A stretch of DNA of 64,000 bases. Origin: Epiperipatus broadwayi (Eukaryota > Onychophora > Udeonychophora > Euonychophora > Peripatidae). The translations under genes were made by a program, and so were the position numbers. Positions 15,901-32,277 of this stretch are shown in pieces; the stretch's first letter is position 1; each line of letters starts with the position of its first letter. The stretch is taken from the NCBI GenBank assembly GCA_028023455.1, contig JAQFVV010012573.1, forward strand, positions 2,104,815 to 2,168,814. Reading direction: 5' to 3'. A model generated the notes under the pieces. The model did no database searches. It was given only the letters and a program-made list of their open reading frames with translations, and was not told the origin of the DNA.

Positions 15901-16480
15901 AATAGTATATTAATTGGGAAATTCTGAATTCAGATATTTATTATTTCAATGGTCTAAGATTTTTTAAATTATGCTCTATAGTGTCTTGTAATTTAATAGT
16001 GAATTAAAATTCATTATACAAAATCTTATAATACATATATTTACATTTGTTATTGTTAAAATTAGAGCTTTTTTAAAAGAATTTTGTGAAAGATTTAAAA
16101 ACTGATAGAATTATAACTGCATTGAATTTTAAATATATTTGTGAATCTTTTTCACTTATAATCTTTATTACTTGACATGAGTAATTGTTATAAAAAAATT
16201 TTTGTCACATTCTTTAATATTTTAAAATAATTATTTATTTCTTCTTGATTTTTAAGTTATTTTTAAGATATAAGTTGCATAAGTAATTATTGTTTGTTCC
16301 ATGTCTATTGTTTAAATTAATTATTGAAGTAGTCATTGATTTCTCATCAGTAGATTTAATTATAGAATCTTTTTCATTTGTTTTCATATTATCTCAAAAA
16401 TTTTCTGTTGAATTGTATAGAAAGTTGTTTTTTTTATTCTTTCTTTAAAAAAAGTTTTTTCTGAATTTAAAGTATATATA

Positions 16481-17517
16481 CACCTGGGTCTCTTTTTACA
16501 CGGACTTATTTAACACGATTTTGAAGTTACACAATTTTGAAGTTCACCGGAAGTTGAACTCCGATAATGCGCTATTACTTTAAATAATACATTTCGCCCA
16601 CTTACGTTATATTGAAAGTAATAGCACATTATTGGAATTCGACTTTCATCTTAGTAATTTCAATATTTTCAGTGCTTTATAAATAGTAAGATTTTATGCA
16701 ATAATGAAATTAAAATCATAATTTCCACATTTTATGTATATACACATTAAATTTTACAAGATTATAATGTAAATTTGTTCAAACATTGTGCGTGTTAATT
16801 TTGCATTTTAAATCACATTCTGTTTTTGCTTTTTAAAAAAGAATGTAATCAATTATTAATCATTTAGTGTCTGCAAGTTTATTTTTAAAAGGTGAGTAAT
16901 AGCAGTGAAACGAAATTTGATTTTTAAACGGAATTGAAAATTAAAGACAAAAATAAGAATTTAATTTTTAGTTGTTAGTTTTAATTAAATTTTTCCCAGC
17001 AGTGGTGAATAAATGTCTTATTATTATTGTAAGTCTAAGTTTATAAACAATTAATAAAATCATCATCTCAAAGATTAATTACTAATTACGTTGTCACCAG
17101 AAATCTATTGACACAACATGAGTGTGAAGTTAGCGCTAGTTGTATTTCCTCAGTTTGCAAACGAAAGTGTTTTTTGGCAAATATCAATAATAATTAAAAC
17201 GTGTATAAAAAAATGTAAATTATTCATAAAAATATATTATTTTGAATAAAATTAAATATTATAGTTAAAAAAAGTTTGTCTTGTATCAATTTTTTTCAAA
17301 TTTGAAATTTTTTATTAGTCATATTTTATTTCCTTAGTTTTTTTTTTTGTGCGAATTTTAAAGTAATTTTACGTTGGTGCTTTGCTTTTACACGAATTTT
17401 GAAAAATCACAGACCACACACCCCCTTTTTCAATGTAAATTATGTCTATTTTTGCATGATTTCATTTGCACATGTTTTCTGAGGAACCTATCTATCGCAT
17501 AAAATGAGACCCAGGTG
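16481..17517. mobile_element. TA-flanked non-autonomous DNA transposon
   Basis: The left end TACACCTGGGTCTC (from 16479) and the right end GAGACCCAGGTGTA (to 17519) are perfect inverted repeats with a TA at each outer edge, as expected for a TA target duplication. Similarity continues weakly inward (CTTTTTACAC against CATTTTATGCG). Subterminal words such as TTTTACACGAATTTTG and AACACGATTTTGAAG recur inside both ends. The interior of about 1 kb has no transposase frame. TA duplication and TIR form suggest the Tc1/mariner/pogo superfamily, but the family is not recognised. Confidence 0.75.
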
Positions 17518-17519
17518 TA

Positions 17520-21282
<3,763 letters not shown>

Positions 21283-21296
21283 TTAATATATATATA

Positions 21297-21353
21297 TATA
21301 TATATATAAGTATTGGTATGCAAGATATATATATATAAGTATTGGTATGCAAG
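21297..21353. repeat. Tandem duplication of about 28 bp
   Basis: TATATATAAGTATTGGTATG followed by CAAGA occurs twice in a row, at 21301-21325 and about 21329-21353. Confidence 0.9.
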
Positions 21354-23240
21354 ATCGTAAGTTATCTACTATTTATTGGTTTGTGTGACTTTGAAATTAT
21401 ATTTAGTAAAATGTCTTTTAAAAAAGAAAAATCTAGATAGAGATTTTTGAAGAATGCAGTAAAGTCACAGAGATTAATAGATAAGAATTTTTAATTTTGA
21501 TAATTAATGTAATTTAATTTTTTTTAATTTAATTATAATTAATTTTATAATATTAATAAATTTATATTTAATCATCAATAAGCATAACGTTTGATTCTTT
21601 TTCTAGATATCCCGATTTACCTATCCATTGAATTATATATTTATTGGGTTACAGATATTTATTAGGTTACGTATTTCCTTGATTTATGGATATACCTATC
21701 TATTTAATCATTTATTTTCTGACTGATTTAGTTACTTTATGAAAGATCAATTTATCTGATAGCATGATTATATGAACATAATTTAACATAAATTTTATTA
21801 ATTTATCATCAAATGAGATTAATAGTTTGAATGATAAAAAAAACCGTGATTATTTTAAAACAAGAAGAACAGATTTATTGGCACCTTATAAGTTCATGAG
21901 TCTGTATCAATTTTAGCTTATATCAAAGTTTTACTTATGGGGAAATATTATAATAATGTTATGGTTTTATATATTTAACTAGTATCAATAAAAGATTATC
22001 TGAAGTAGTTTATACAGCTAGATATTCAGAAATATTATATTTCTTATGACTTTTTGTATATTCTCATTTTGACAGTTATCAGAAATTTATTTATAGGAAG
22101 AATATATAAATACTGATCCGTTATAATATAACTTCTTTTATAATGCAGAAATCGTATTTACTTGTGTTGACACTTTATCAATGTGAGATTAATTTTTAGC
22201 CCTTAGTTATTTTTTAAATGGATAATGTTTAAATTAATCAAACTTCAATTCTCAGTGCAAATTTTTGCTTTTGTATTATTATTTTTTATTAATAAATGTG
22301 TTATTTAAAAACAAATAAAAATAGTTAATGAAAATGACATATCAAAGAAATATTCAGATGAAATTTTGATTCAAAAAAAATAATAAATGAAAAGAAAAAC
22401 AGCTTGCTTTACTTAATTAAAAAATATTTTTAACAACATAACATATTATGATTTTTATAAAAAAATACAAAAGATATATTGCAGTAGATTTTGAGTTGGC
22501 TTTATGGGGGTTTAATGCTGCAACATAATTTTCTATTCAAGTATGCTCAATTCTAGTTTAAATATATAAAAAAAAACTGATAATCTATTAAACTCCTGAT
22601 TACAAATTTAAAAAAAAAAAAAGAATGAATCCATCTGCCCCAAGTTTTAGGACGTTTAAACTGAACAGAGCTTATTTTTATTTATATACAGTCACAAGAA
22701 AAAAAGCAAAATAAAAAACAACAACACACAGCTTGAAGAAAACATAAATAATTGCCCTTCAATTCGTTTATCTTTCTATTATTGTTCGATAATTTTCATT
22801 CTGAAAAGAAAATTAGCAAGCCTGATTAATAATATCATATTCAAAGTTAATTTGTGCGAGCATGTTGAATAAGTATTTTTTATAAACTATGTTAAGAGTC
22901 TTTGTTTTATCTTTTACATTTTATCAAAACATGTTTAATATATATATATATAGAAATCAAAATACACAAAAAAAAATTTCTAGGAAATATAAATATATTT
23001 AAATTTTTTTATTTTATTTTATTATTTCTAGAATAAAAATCAAGATAGCTAAAAAAAAAAAAAAAAAAAAGGAAAATGATCAGTAATCGTTAGATAGCCC
23101 AGGTGGCATTCACTCACATATTTATAATATAACAGATATGAATTTATTCATACTATTTAATTTATAATTGCTAAAGTTATTGCTTTAACTAATTTGATAT
23201 TGTCAGCAGATAAATATAATAATAATTATTATTATTCATT
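21354..23240. other. Gene-free AT-rich DNA
   Basis: No gene or element recognised. A 22-base A run lies near 23050. Confidence 0.5.
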
Positions 23241-23245
23241 TACTA

Positions 23246-23950
23246 GGGGGAACTCAAAAATAATTGGAATTTTATAATTAAAAATTGTTGTAAATTTAAT
23301 TTCATTCAAAGTACTGTCCACTTAATGCAATACACTAATCTAAATATGTTTTTCACTTTTCAAAGTAGTCCAGAAACACAGAATAAATGTCTTTTAACAT
23401 CTGCATTTTTTTTCACCATTTCTAACTCGGCAGAAAAAAAAATTGAGGCATTTTTTATTCAAAAGAATAAAAAAAGTCACATGGTTAGAGATCGAGTGAA
23501 TGCAATTGATAGATAAGCTGGATCATTTTGAATTTAATTAAAAATTGTTTCACACTCAAGACTGCCCTCAAAGAAATTATTATGGAAAACCATGCACTCC
23601 TCACTGTGCCACAAAATGATACATTTACATTTTGCTACATCACACAAATGTTTCAGAAATTGTAGATAAAACATCTGATTGTTAAAAACTAATTTTGGAA
23701 AAAAAAGCCATTTGCATCAAAAACAAATATCAATGTTATCTGGATATTGGGCTTCACTCACCACATTTTTATAGAACATGGTGAATTTACAATTTCATTA
23801 AATCATTCATAAACTTGTGCTTTCCTCAATATAGTTTTCTTGTAATTTGTTTCAAGCATTACAGCTGTTTTCTCTGCCATTTTTTCTAAAAGAAAAAGAG
23901 AATTTCATAATATTCCAACTTTTCAGCTATTACAAAAAGTCACCAAATAC
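23246..23950 (-). pseudogene. mariner-like transposon relic
   Basis: The minus strand opens at an ATG ending at 23880 with MAEKTAVMLETNYKKT and ends with a HSLDL, stop, PCDFFYSFE stretch. That stretch corresponds to the HPPYSPDLAPCDFFLF signature before the last catalytic Asp of mariner transposases. Near the C-terminus it reads CIALSGQYFE, matching the usual terminal CIA..GdYFE. The plus-strand left end is GGGGGAACTCAAAAATAATT. Near 23912-23940 the other side carries ATTCCAACTTTTCAGC, a partial match to its complement, so these are probable terminal repeats. The gene is internally deleted (about 210 codons against about 340 in intact mariners) and frameshifted. Confidence 0.65.
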
Positions 23951-25759
23951 ATGAAAAACAATTTACAAAAAATGTTCCAAGTGCCAACACGACTTCACAT
24001 GGTAATGTAATTTGACAGATTACTGCAAAAAGGGTGTCCACAAGAGGGGTACAATAGCAGCAGCATGTATGATGACAAGCACACTTACCAGGAAACAGTT
24101 CTGGTTAGTTGGGGTCCCATTTATATCCACCATCTTTTGTATCATATGTAATATCTTATGCAGTGAAACTGCAAGCTAAGCTATATTTTGATCCAAGACT
24201 CTCCCATTCAAATGTATATAACAATAATAGATTATATTTTGTTGATAAGCAAATATTAGAAAGAGATATGTATTGTTTATTGAATTGTAAGTGTACAGAA
24301 GTTTTCAACATGCTCATATATATAACATAAACACTTTTTTATATTTTTAGTATGCATATGTATATATAAATCATGATTATTTACATTTACATATATTTTA
24401 TGAGAATTGTGTTCACTTTTACATTCACTGAAGCAATAAGAATAAGAAAAAAACTGTCATATTCTTATTTTTAACATAAAATAAATAGTGAAATGTCCAA
24501 CTTTTTTCATTATTAAATAGAGTCTGAGTGATATCCTTTTTTTCAATAATTTTTTTTTCTTATACAAACATAGTAGACTAATCTCTTTATTAAGAAAATA
24601 CAAACTCTCTATTTATTTTAGTGATTTTATATCAGTATTAACTTTAAACATGTTCTAAAATTTTGTATAAATTTTAGCATTACTCTTAGAAAATATTTTA
24701 TTACATAAAATATTGCACATCAAATATGGAAAAGATAATGAAAGAAATTTTATTAATATAATTAATTCTGTATGGCACTCTTAAATGGAAAAAATAGCTA
24801 TTGTGTGTGATGCTCAGAGAATGAAAAATGCCTGCCAATATCATAAAATCTTAATGTTATTTCTTTATTTATATTTTTATATTTGTTTATAATATTCAAA
24901 ATACCAATATATAATAATAAGAATGGTTATGATATATCTGGCATCCTGAGTAGCATTTTACAATTAAAATCTAAAAATTAAAAAAATAATCATATTTTAT
25001 TGCACCACTTATAAAAAAGTGCTCCACATGAAATTTTTGTCCAAAAATTATTAAAAGAAAATTCTCATAAATAATGCAAAAGTTTAAAATTAATAATGAA
25101 TCATAAAATAAATAAATAATTGAATTATAAACAAAAAAAACATTTTGTTTGAAATAAATAAATTTATAAAAAATCTAAAGAGTTTTTCTTTATTATTAGT
25201 TTAAAACAAAATCCAGTTCGCTAAAAGAAAGTAATCTATAAAAGTTTAAAAAATTATTCATACAAATGTTGTTTATTAATTAGAAGGGGGGTAGAAAATA
25301 TATAACTTAGACAAGCTAAAAGTAGTTGATTTTTAAATATAATTAAAAATATCTCTTTTCATTTAAGTTAAAGAAAAAGAAAGGAAATCTTAAAACTAAA
25401 AGAAACAAAAGAAATCCCTTTTAGTTTAAATTATTTATTAGAATAAAATATGCATGTGCATAAATAATGAGTGATATATGTGTGCATGTTAAAATATTAA
25501 AAAGAAAAACAAATGAAAGTGTGTAATTGGAATGGCTCTCAAAGATTTAAATATTGTATACGCTCATAAGTGATATAAAAACAGAATTTGCAAAGGCTAC
25601 TAATAAAAAAAATCCACAAAGCAACAAATTAGCAATGGCTACCAATTGACCACAGGATTAAAATTTTATCAAAGGAATGTAATCAAAAACTGGAGAAATT
25701 TCAACAACAGATATAGCTGGCGGACATAAAAACAATTAACAAAGTGACAACAGGTCATC
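23951..25759. other. Gene-free AT-rich DNA
   Basis: No gene or element recognised. GC rises slightly at 23990-24125. A G run of six lies near 25285. Confidence 0.5.
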
Positions 25760-25990
25760 ACATAAATAGTCCAATTTTTATCAGTCAATCAGTTGAATTC
25801 AATATATAAGTTGTGATCACAATCATATTAAATCAGCTCTTCAATTAGTTCAGTCAATCAGTCAATCAATCAGTGTTTACCAGGACAATACAGTGCTAAT
25901 CCATTCGAGTCATATGACTTTGCTCCAGCCTGAGTCCAATGGAAACAGCCAACCTGCCTGGTAAAAGTGGTGTCTGCCTAACAACTTAAA
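25760..25990. repeat. CAGTCAAT-rich block, possible LTR or promoter
   Basis: Repeated CAGTCAATCAG words (25780-25800 and 25850-25876) surround a TATATAAG box at 25805. The block ends in GCCAACCTGCCTG at 25948-25960, a 13-mer found again at 43344-43356 after another TATA box and AGTTACTT repeats. The parallel suggests two diverged members of one terminal-repeat or promoter family, but full-length similarity was not visible. Confidence 0.35.
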
Positions 25991-26986
25991 AAAACCCATG
26001 AATATCTAACTATCTTAAAGAATAGGGTCACAAAATAGTAAGCATTAAATCTCCACAAAAACCTCAAATCCAACTAGTTGGAAAGATTTTCACATGAAGC
26101 AACAACCAGAAAGAAGTCAACGTTCAAATCCTATAGGTAATGAGTAACTTTTATTATTTCCATTTTTGATATTAAAGTATCCATTTCAATAATTTGAAGC
26201 CTCCCAGAGTCAATTAATAAATGAACTCTATAACCGCATAAAATGAATTATTGATGTGCATGTTTTGAAATGTCATATATATTAATGCCTTATAATATCT
26301 TATATTAATTTCATGTATTTATTTAATGCTTCATGTTATCATATATTTCATTGTATGAATTAAGAATGTGTGTGGCCATTATATAGAATATCATTGTTAG
26401 ACTAATTAATATTTTATAAAAGTAATTTAAACTTTACAATAATAAATATTTAGTTAAATAAATTATTTTTAAGCATAATATTTGTTGGTCAATTCTTTTA
26501 CCACTAAATAAAATAATACTATATTATACTATCCTTTTCATTGAGCTAGTTGGGATTTCTTAGGCACTGAATTAGTTTGCCATTGTTCAAAGCATGTTAA
26601 TTGTTTTGGTAATTGACTGGTGGCTGGAGTTTACTCTGAAACAAAAAAGTGCTTTGAATGATAGGTGTTGAATTCTGCAGCCAAGAAAATCTGTGTCCTT
26701 CAAATGTGGTCACAGTTATATATATATATATATATATATGGGGCTTGGTCACAGGTGCCTTCTAGGCATTATTTTTCTCTGCCTAAGGGGCCATGGTGAT
26801 GCAATATTTAAATTGCCTTGGTGTAGATCAAATATATTAAGAATGAATAATTGTATCATATTTTGTATAAAAGTTTTAAAAGTTATATTTCATAATATTA
26901 TTTTATTAAAGATTTAAATATCATGTTAGATTTTGTTGTTACTAAATCAATCTAATAAACACCCCACCCAGTTCAATATATATATA
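25991..26986. other. Gene-free DNA
   Basis: No coding relic recognised. A short TA run lies at 26717-26739, within a small frame without known motif. Confidence 0.5.
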
Positions 26987-27726
26987 TATGAAAAACAAAA
27001 ACAAGTTAATCATGTAACCTGCTATCACTTGTTATTTATGTTCAAAAGATGGCGCTATACCAAAACCACCGAACAAGTGTAAGATTTGTTTTACATAAAC
27101 GAAAAAAGAGTCAGAAATTAACTACCTCTTTCATTTGCTCACCCCCAGATCAGCTGATTTCAAGCTGGTTTGCTCTCCTCAGTGGGGGATAGAGTATAGA
27201 AACTAGATCTAAAACACTGACTCTCAAGTGTTTATGCAAAACGTTTCTATCAGATTGCAAGCGTGAATTTTTCAGACCGGTAAAGTCTTCAAACTCAGCC
27301 TAGCAAGCCAGATATTTATATGGGTCTGATCTCAGTTCAGAATCACCATATAATCAAAGTCTCTGCAATATATATCATTGCAAGAAAACTTTAAAGGTAC
27401 ATTTATGAAAAACAAAAACAAGTTAATCACGTAACCTGCTATCACTTGTTATTTATGTTCAAAAGATGGCGCTATACCAAAACCGGTCTGAAAAATTCAC
27501 GCTTGCAATCTGATAGAAACGTTTTGCATAAACACTTGAGAGTCAGTGTTTTAGATCTAGTTTCTATACTCTATCCCCCACTGAGGAGAGCAAACCAGCT
27601 TGAAATCAGCTGATCTGGGGGTGAGCAAATGAAAGAGGTAGTTAATTTCTGACTCTTTTTTCGTTTATGTAAAACAAATCTTACACTTGTTCGGCGGTTT
27701 TGGTATAGCGCCATCTTTTGAACATA
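26987..27726. mobile_element. Recent composite foldback with near-perfect arms
   Basis: Arms at 27040-27280 and 27483-27723 are each 241 bp and, compared base by base, differ at one position (ACCACCG against ACCGCCG). A direct repeat of 81 bp occupies 26987-27067 and 27404-27484, also with one difference (CATG against CACG), and abuts the right arm. The order is thus E-A-spacer-E-A'-E'. The arms start with GTTCAAAAGATGGCGCTATA. The spacer (27281-27403) is unique here. TA runs lie on both outer sides, so a target duplication cannot be read. There is no open frame. Near-identity of the arms shows recent formation or gene conversion between the arms. Confidence 0.88.
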
Positions 27727-27779
27727 TATATATATATATATATATACTGCAAAATCAGCACTATCTATTGAACAGTCCT

Positions 27780-28990
27780 ATTAAACTAATTCTGAATAAA
27801 ACTAATTATATTGCCATAAAAATATCTTGCAACAGATCTATCAAGCTTAAAAATTACATGCATCTCTCTTCACCTTTTAAACCAAACCAGATATTTCACA
27901 GGGAATATCATTTTCATCACTGCTATAGACAATATATATAGACCCCATAAACAAGAAATTGACAGAGCATAGAAGGTCTCCTCATTCTTCATTTTGAAAC
28001 TAACTATTAAAATGATATCTTTTGTTGATGATATCCTGATAGTCTTCAGAGACCTGCAGAATATCCCTCTCATTTTTCATATTTTGAACAAATTTGAAAT
28101 ACTAACAGAATCTACAACAATATAAGCTTGTAAGTTTTCCATGTGGCAAATAGCTGCATGTCAAAGTCTATATTTTTTCTTCCCAGGTACATACTCATTT
28201 TTTTTAAAATTCCAATAAACTTTTATAAAATGCAATCAAGTCAAGATTTAAATTATCTGTTCATTAGTGAGTTCAATACAAAAATAAAAGCTTTAAGTTG
28301 CTTTATCCTATAATAAAAGTTAATGTAGTTAATGGTTTTCTGAATTAGATATAATTTCTTATTTTAGTCTATGATTGCATCTTTTCAGAAATTTGTTAAA
28401 AATCTCATTTCACCATATAATAATACATCTGTGGATCATCCTCACATCTTCTATCAATTATAAATGCCTGTTTTCTATTTGTAAAAGTGTTCTTAACCTA
28501 ATATTAACTCAATCATTTGTCTCCTAAGTAAGAGCTATAATAAGGCCACAATCTTAGTTTGTCTAATCCTGAATGCCACTCCTTCCTTTACCTGTAACAT
28601 TGGTTGCTCCATTTTTATATGAAAGTCATTTCTTTTTTTATTGAACATGCTATATAGCATGCACATCTGTTGGCCAATTGTAATATCAAATCTTTAGTTG
28701 CTGTTTTATTCAAAGATTTGAAATATATATATATCCTAACAGTCATTTATGATCAACCTCCCGATTGCCAAAACTTTATATTATGTGTTCCTCGGTCATA
28801 ATTGAAAATTTTGATTAACTTATTACTTGGCATATTTCCTACCAAAATCTTCTTCATTAATCATTTTAAGTTAAATCTGAATCCCACAGATGTCTTGAAT
28901 AATAATCATCATGAAGATATGATACATATTTTTCAAAGCTGTCCATATTTCTCATTCTTATGGCACTTTGTCTTCACAAGCAAATAATTT
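27780..28990 (+). pseudogene. LINE reverse-transcriptase relic, L1/Tx1-like
   Basis: Around 27995-28110 the plus strand reads LTIKMISFVDDILIVFRDLQ and continues NIPLIFHILNKFEILTES. This is a clear RT motif C (normally YADD) with the helix that follows in L1/Tx1-type LINEs. Near 28890-28980 EDMIHIFQSCPYFSFLWHFV matches the C-terminal H-x-x-x-x-C-P-x-x-x-x-x-W block of the same group. Upstream, 27870-27940 could be motif B, now frameshifted. Between these blocks the frame is broken many times. No 5' part was recognised; the 27 kb foldback lies just upstream. Confidence 0.65.
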
Positions 28991-29525
28991 TAAACAATTG
29001 CTTAAGAAAAATGTAAAACTTTTCATCATTATAATACCATAGTAATTATTCAGTCTTAGAACCATGTGACTTCCTCACTGCTCTGCAGTATTTGACAACA
29101 AAAAAGATAATGTTCTTTAAAAAAATAATATAATATATATTTGTATGTTCTAAAATACTTTCCTAAAAGTACTATGAGCAAAATTTGGTGACCAGTATTT
29201 TTATTAATTGTAAATTACTTTTGAATGATATAAAGCATGTAAATTATACATTCATCTACATAAAATGGAATCATTTTCATCTACCCTCAAAGACTAGTCA
29301 CGATGATTATATATTTATAAGCTATGTATTATAACGATGCAACTTCTTTTTCTCCTGTATATATGTTAATACTTGTATATAATTTGTTATTTTTAAGATT
29401 ACTTTATAATAAAAAAAATTAATATTAAACTTTGGATCCAGTGAGACTTTTTTATAAAATAATAAATTAGTTAATATTAAAAGCATTGTTTCTAAATAGG
29501 TACATAGTGTTACAAGTAATTGATT
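28991..29525. other. Gene-free AT-rich DNA
   Basis: Nothing recognised. It may include the 3' tail of the preceding LINE relic. Confidence 0.5.
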
Positions 29526-30173
29526 TATTACATTTAATATAATAACTGAAATACAGGCTTATTATATACCTGTATCAATATATGTAATATATAGGGTATT
29601 TGAGCACAGACTTTCACATGACCCACCACTCATCACTCTGTCTCATATAACTGATACACTTGAATGCATATATGTTGAAAAGATAAATAATTACCAGTAT
29701 ACATATTTCATGCTAAACCAGCAATCATCAGTTGGTACAGATTATCATCTCCATACATATATGCAATAAGTGCTCAGATATATATTAAGATATCCAATCT
29801 TCATACTTTAATGGACAGGTTTTAATCCACTTCACACTAACTCTTCAACCATCCATCCAATTGAAAATCTGATGATGAAATGCTCCAAGTTCATCCTGAG
29901 GCTGAGATTCTCATCACACCCATGTTGACATAAAGTCAATCTGATCCCTCATGTACAAAACATAATCCATTTAATACAAATGCAATGGATGGGTAGACAT
30001 AGCTACCAACTGACGATTGCTGGTTTAGCATGAAATACGTATATTGGTGATTATTTATCTTTTTGACATATATATGTTCAAGTGTATCAGTGTTATGAGA
30101 TAGAATGGAGAGTGGTGGGTCATGTGAAAATCTGTGCTCATATACCCTATATATTACATTTGATATAATAATT
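29526..30173. mobile_element. Foldback element, family F3
   Basis: Arms of about 155 bp (29583-29740 and 30000-30157) are inverted copies. They share AATATATAGGGTAT, CACATGACCCACCACT, AACTGATACACTTGAA and TTTCATGCTAAACCAGCAAT with few mismatches. The imperfect direct repeat TATTACATTTAATATAATAA at 29526 against TATTACATTTGATATAATAA at 30152 may be an aged target duplication. The centre is unique and non-coding. A single diverged arm of the same family lies at 35205-35400. Confidence 0.8.
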
Positions 30174-32200
30174 ATTTTTTATGCATTAATAAAATTTACT
30201 TATTTTTTACTTATAGGATTTAGAATAATATTATAAAAATAACACTGAATATTTCTGCTTTGCTATAAGTAAATTTGTTATCTCTTCATCAGAAATAAAT
30301 TTAACATCACATTTATAGTGGTGGAATTCTGATTACTTCAACCCAAATTCTCTCTCTTGCTCTCTCTGTAAAATTCTGTTGTCAGTTTTGCATTAGTTTA
30401 ATAATCAAAACTGAAACTAACATATATGTTGTATTATTAATATAAAAAAAATCTAATACAAATGATCCACAAATGTTGCTTATTGATAGTTTCTTTGTTC
30501 TTATATTCCAAGAGTGTTTGTTAGAGCTCTTACAAGCCTTCAACTATTATATGATCTTCAAAAGGGAAACATATATTTTCTGGTTTTGTTTGTATTTTTA
30601 TGATTATTTTTACACAATATTTGTAAAATATTTATTTTTTGAAAACAACATTATAATTAGATTCAAATTTTATTAAAAAATATATATTAATAAAAATATA
30701 TAAATCAAGACAAATCGTGATTTTCTGAAAAAGAAATACCTATCTTAAAACCTCTTGGGTTATTAACTTTTTTGTCATTTTTAAATAATTATACTTAAAA
30801 TTTAACATTTTGAAATATAATTTACCTGCTTCATGTATTCTTGACCAAAATTTTTTTGCATTTAAGGAATGGAGTTCAAATAAATTTTATTTTGTTTTAC
30901 AATATATTTTTATGGGCAATCACAATATATATAAGAACTATTGAAATGATTATTACATCAGTTTTTTATTTTTTTCTTATATTTAAAAAATTAAAAATGA
31001 TTGTAAACTTATATTTCTAACAACTAATTAAAAAAATATGGGAGTATTGTTCAGAATAAAAGTTTAATCATTAAAATAAAAAGTTGGAATTATAACCCAA
31101 ATAACCATTAGGGACTTTTAAAAAAATGCATAGTTAAAGGATTAATGCACAATGTATTTAAATACAAATATTTTTCTCAACACAGTTATGCCATCTAGTA
31201 ATAAATAAATGTCAGAAAGTATTGCATAATAAATTTCTATTTAGTGTAATCCTATTCATTTTTTTTAGTTTTTAGCTTATGGCTTTCATTGGTGAAGAGC
31301 TTTGGAACCTGGTAGCAGTACATACTGTTTTTTTTGGATTTAAAGCACTCTCTCTCTAGCAGCCATCTTTTATTTTTTTATTTTATTATCAAGCTACTAA
31401 CCTAAATTAAAAAAACATATTACTGTTGTCAATCTGATCCAATTTGTTAGTACAGTATTATAGAACTAATATCAGCTCAGTACTTATACATTATGGTAAT
31501 TTCTTTAATGACTATAGGCATCTCTACTTTGGCCAATATTAGTATAAAATCAATATAATATCACATGCCCCCAGTTTATACAGTGATGTTTAATAGCATT
31601 TTCCCTCTTATCACACTTATGCTACACAGTATAATCTTTAGTAATCAATACATACCAGATGATAGCACTTAATATATCTTATCCAGAGCTGTCTTATCCA
31701 AAACTCACTGATGAAAGTCATGTTAGAAACTTGTTTGGGGATATTGGATAATACATCACTGGCTAGGAATTTATTAAGCACTCCCATCTGACATCTGTAG
31801 ATTGCTAGGGCTTATACTTGGTGGTATAACTATGGTGAAAGAAAAAAATATTGTTATAGAACAGCACTGTGTATACTGGAATTGTATGATTCTTTTTTGA
31901 TTTTATATAAAGTGTTTAATGAATGAACAAATTTTACACAAAAAAAAATAAAAAAATATTCTTGAATGTGTAAATATTCTTGAATGTGTAAATATTGTTT
32001 GTGAATGACTGACAATTAATTGTTCAGTCTTTATAATGTTAATAAAATGTTGTTTATTTTTGAAATACAGTTCTTATATCATAATATTCTTTTGTTATTC
32101 AATAGTTAATTATTTATATTCATTCATTAACAGCATTAATTTTGAAGATTTGCAGATGGTGCACTACACCATTTTATATTCACATTATTTTTTATCTATT
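30174..32200. other. Gene-free DNA
   Basis: No gene recognised. An 18-bp unit ATTCTTGAATGTGTAAAT is tandemly duplicated near 31958-31994. The stretch 31430-31830 is less AT-rich but yielded no domain. Confidence 0.5.
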
Positions 32201-32241
32201 ATTACAAATAATATATATATATATATATATATATTATTTGT

Positions 32242-32275
<34 letters not shown>
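32201..32275. repeat. Palindrome around a TA run, then (TA)n
   Basis: ATTACAAATA followed by TA repeats and then TATTTGTAAT forms a perfect palindrome at 32201-32244. A second TA run follows to about 32275. It could form a cruciform or simply reflect slippage. Confidence 0.9.

Positions 32276-32277
<2 letters not shown>

Noticed and set aside
21301-21353. CRISPR-like repeat
   Set aside because: Only two adjacent units without regular spacers, in animal DNA.
29860-29885. CTGATGATGAAA as a hammerhead core
   Set aside because: There is no space for stem II between CTGATGA and GAAA.
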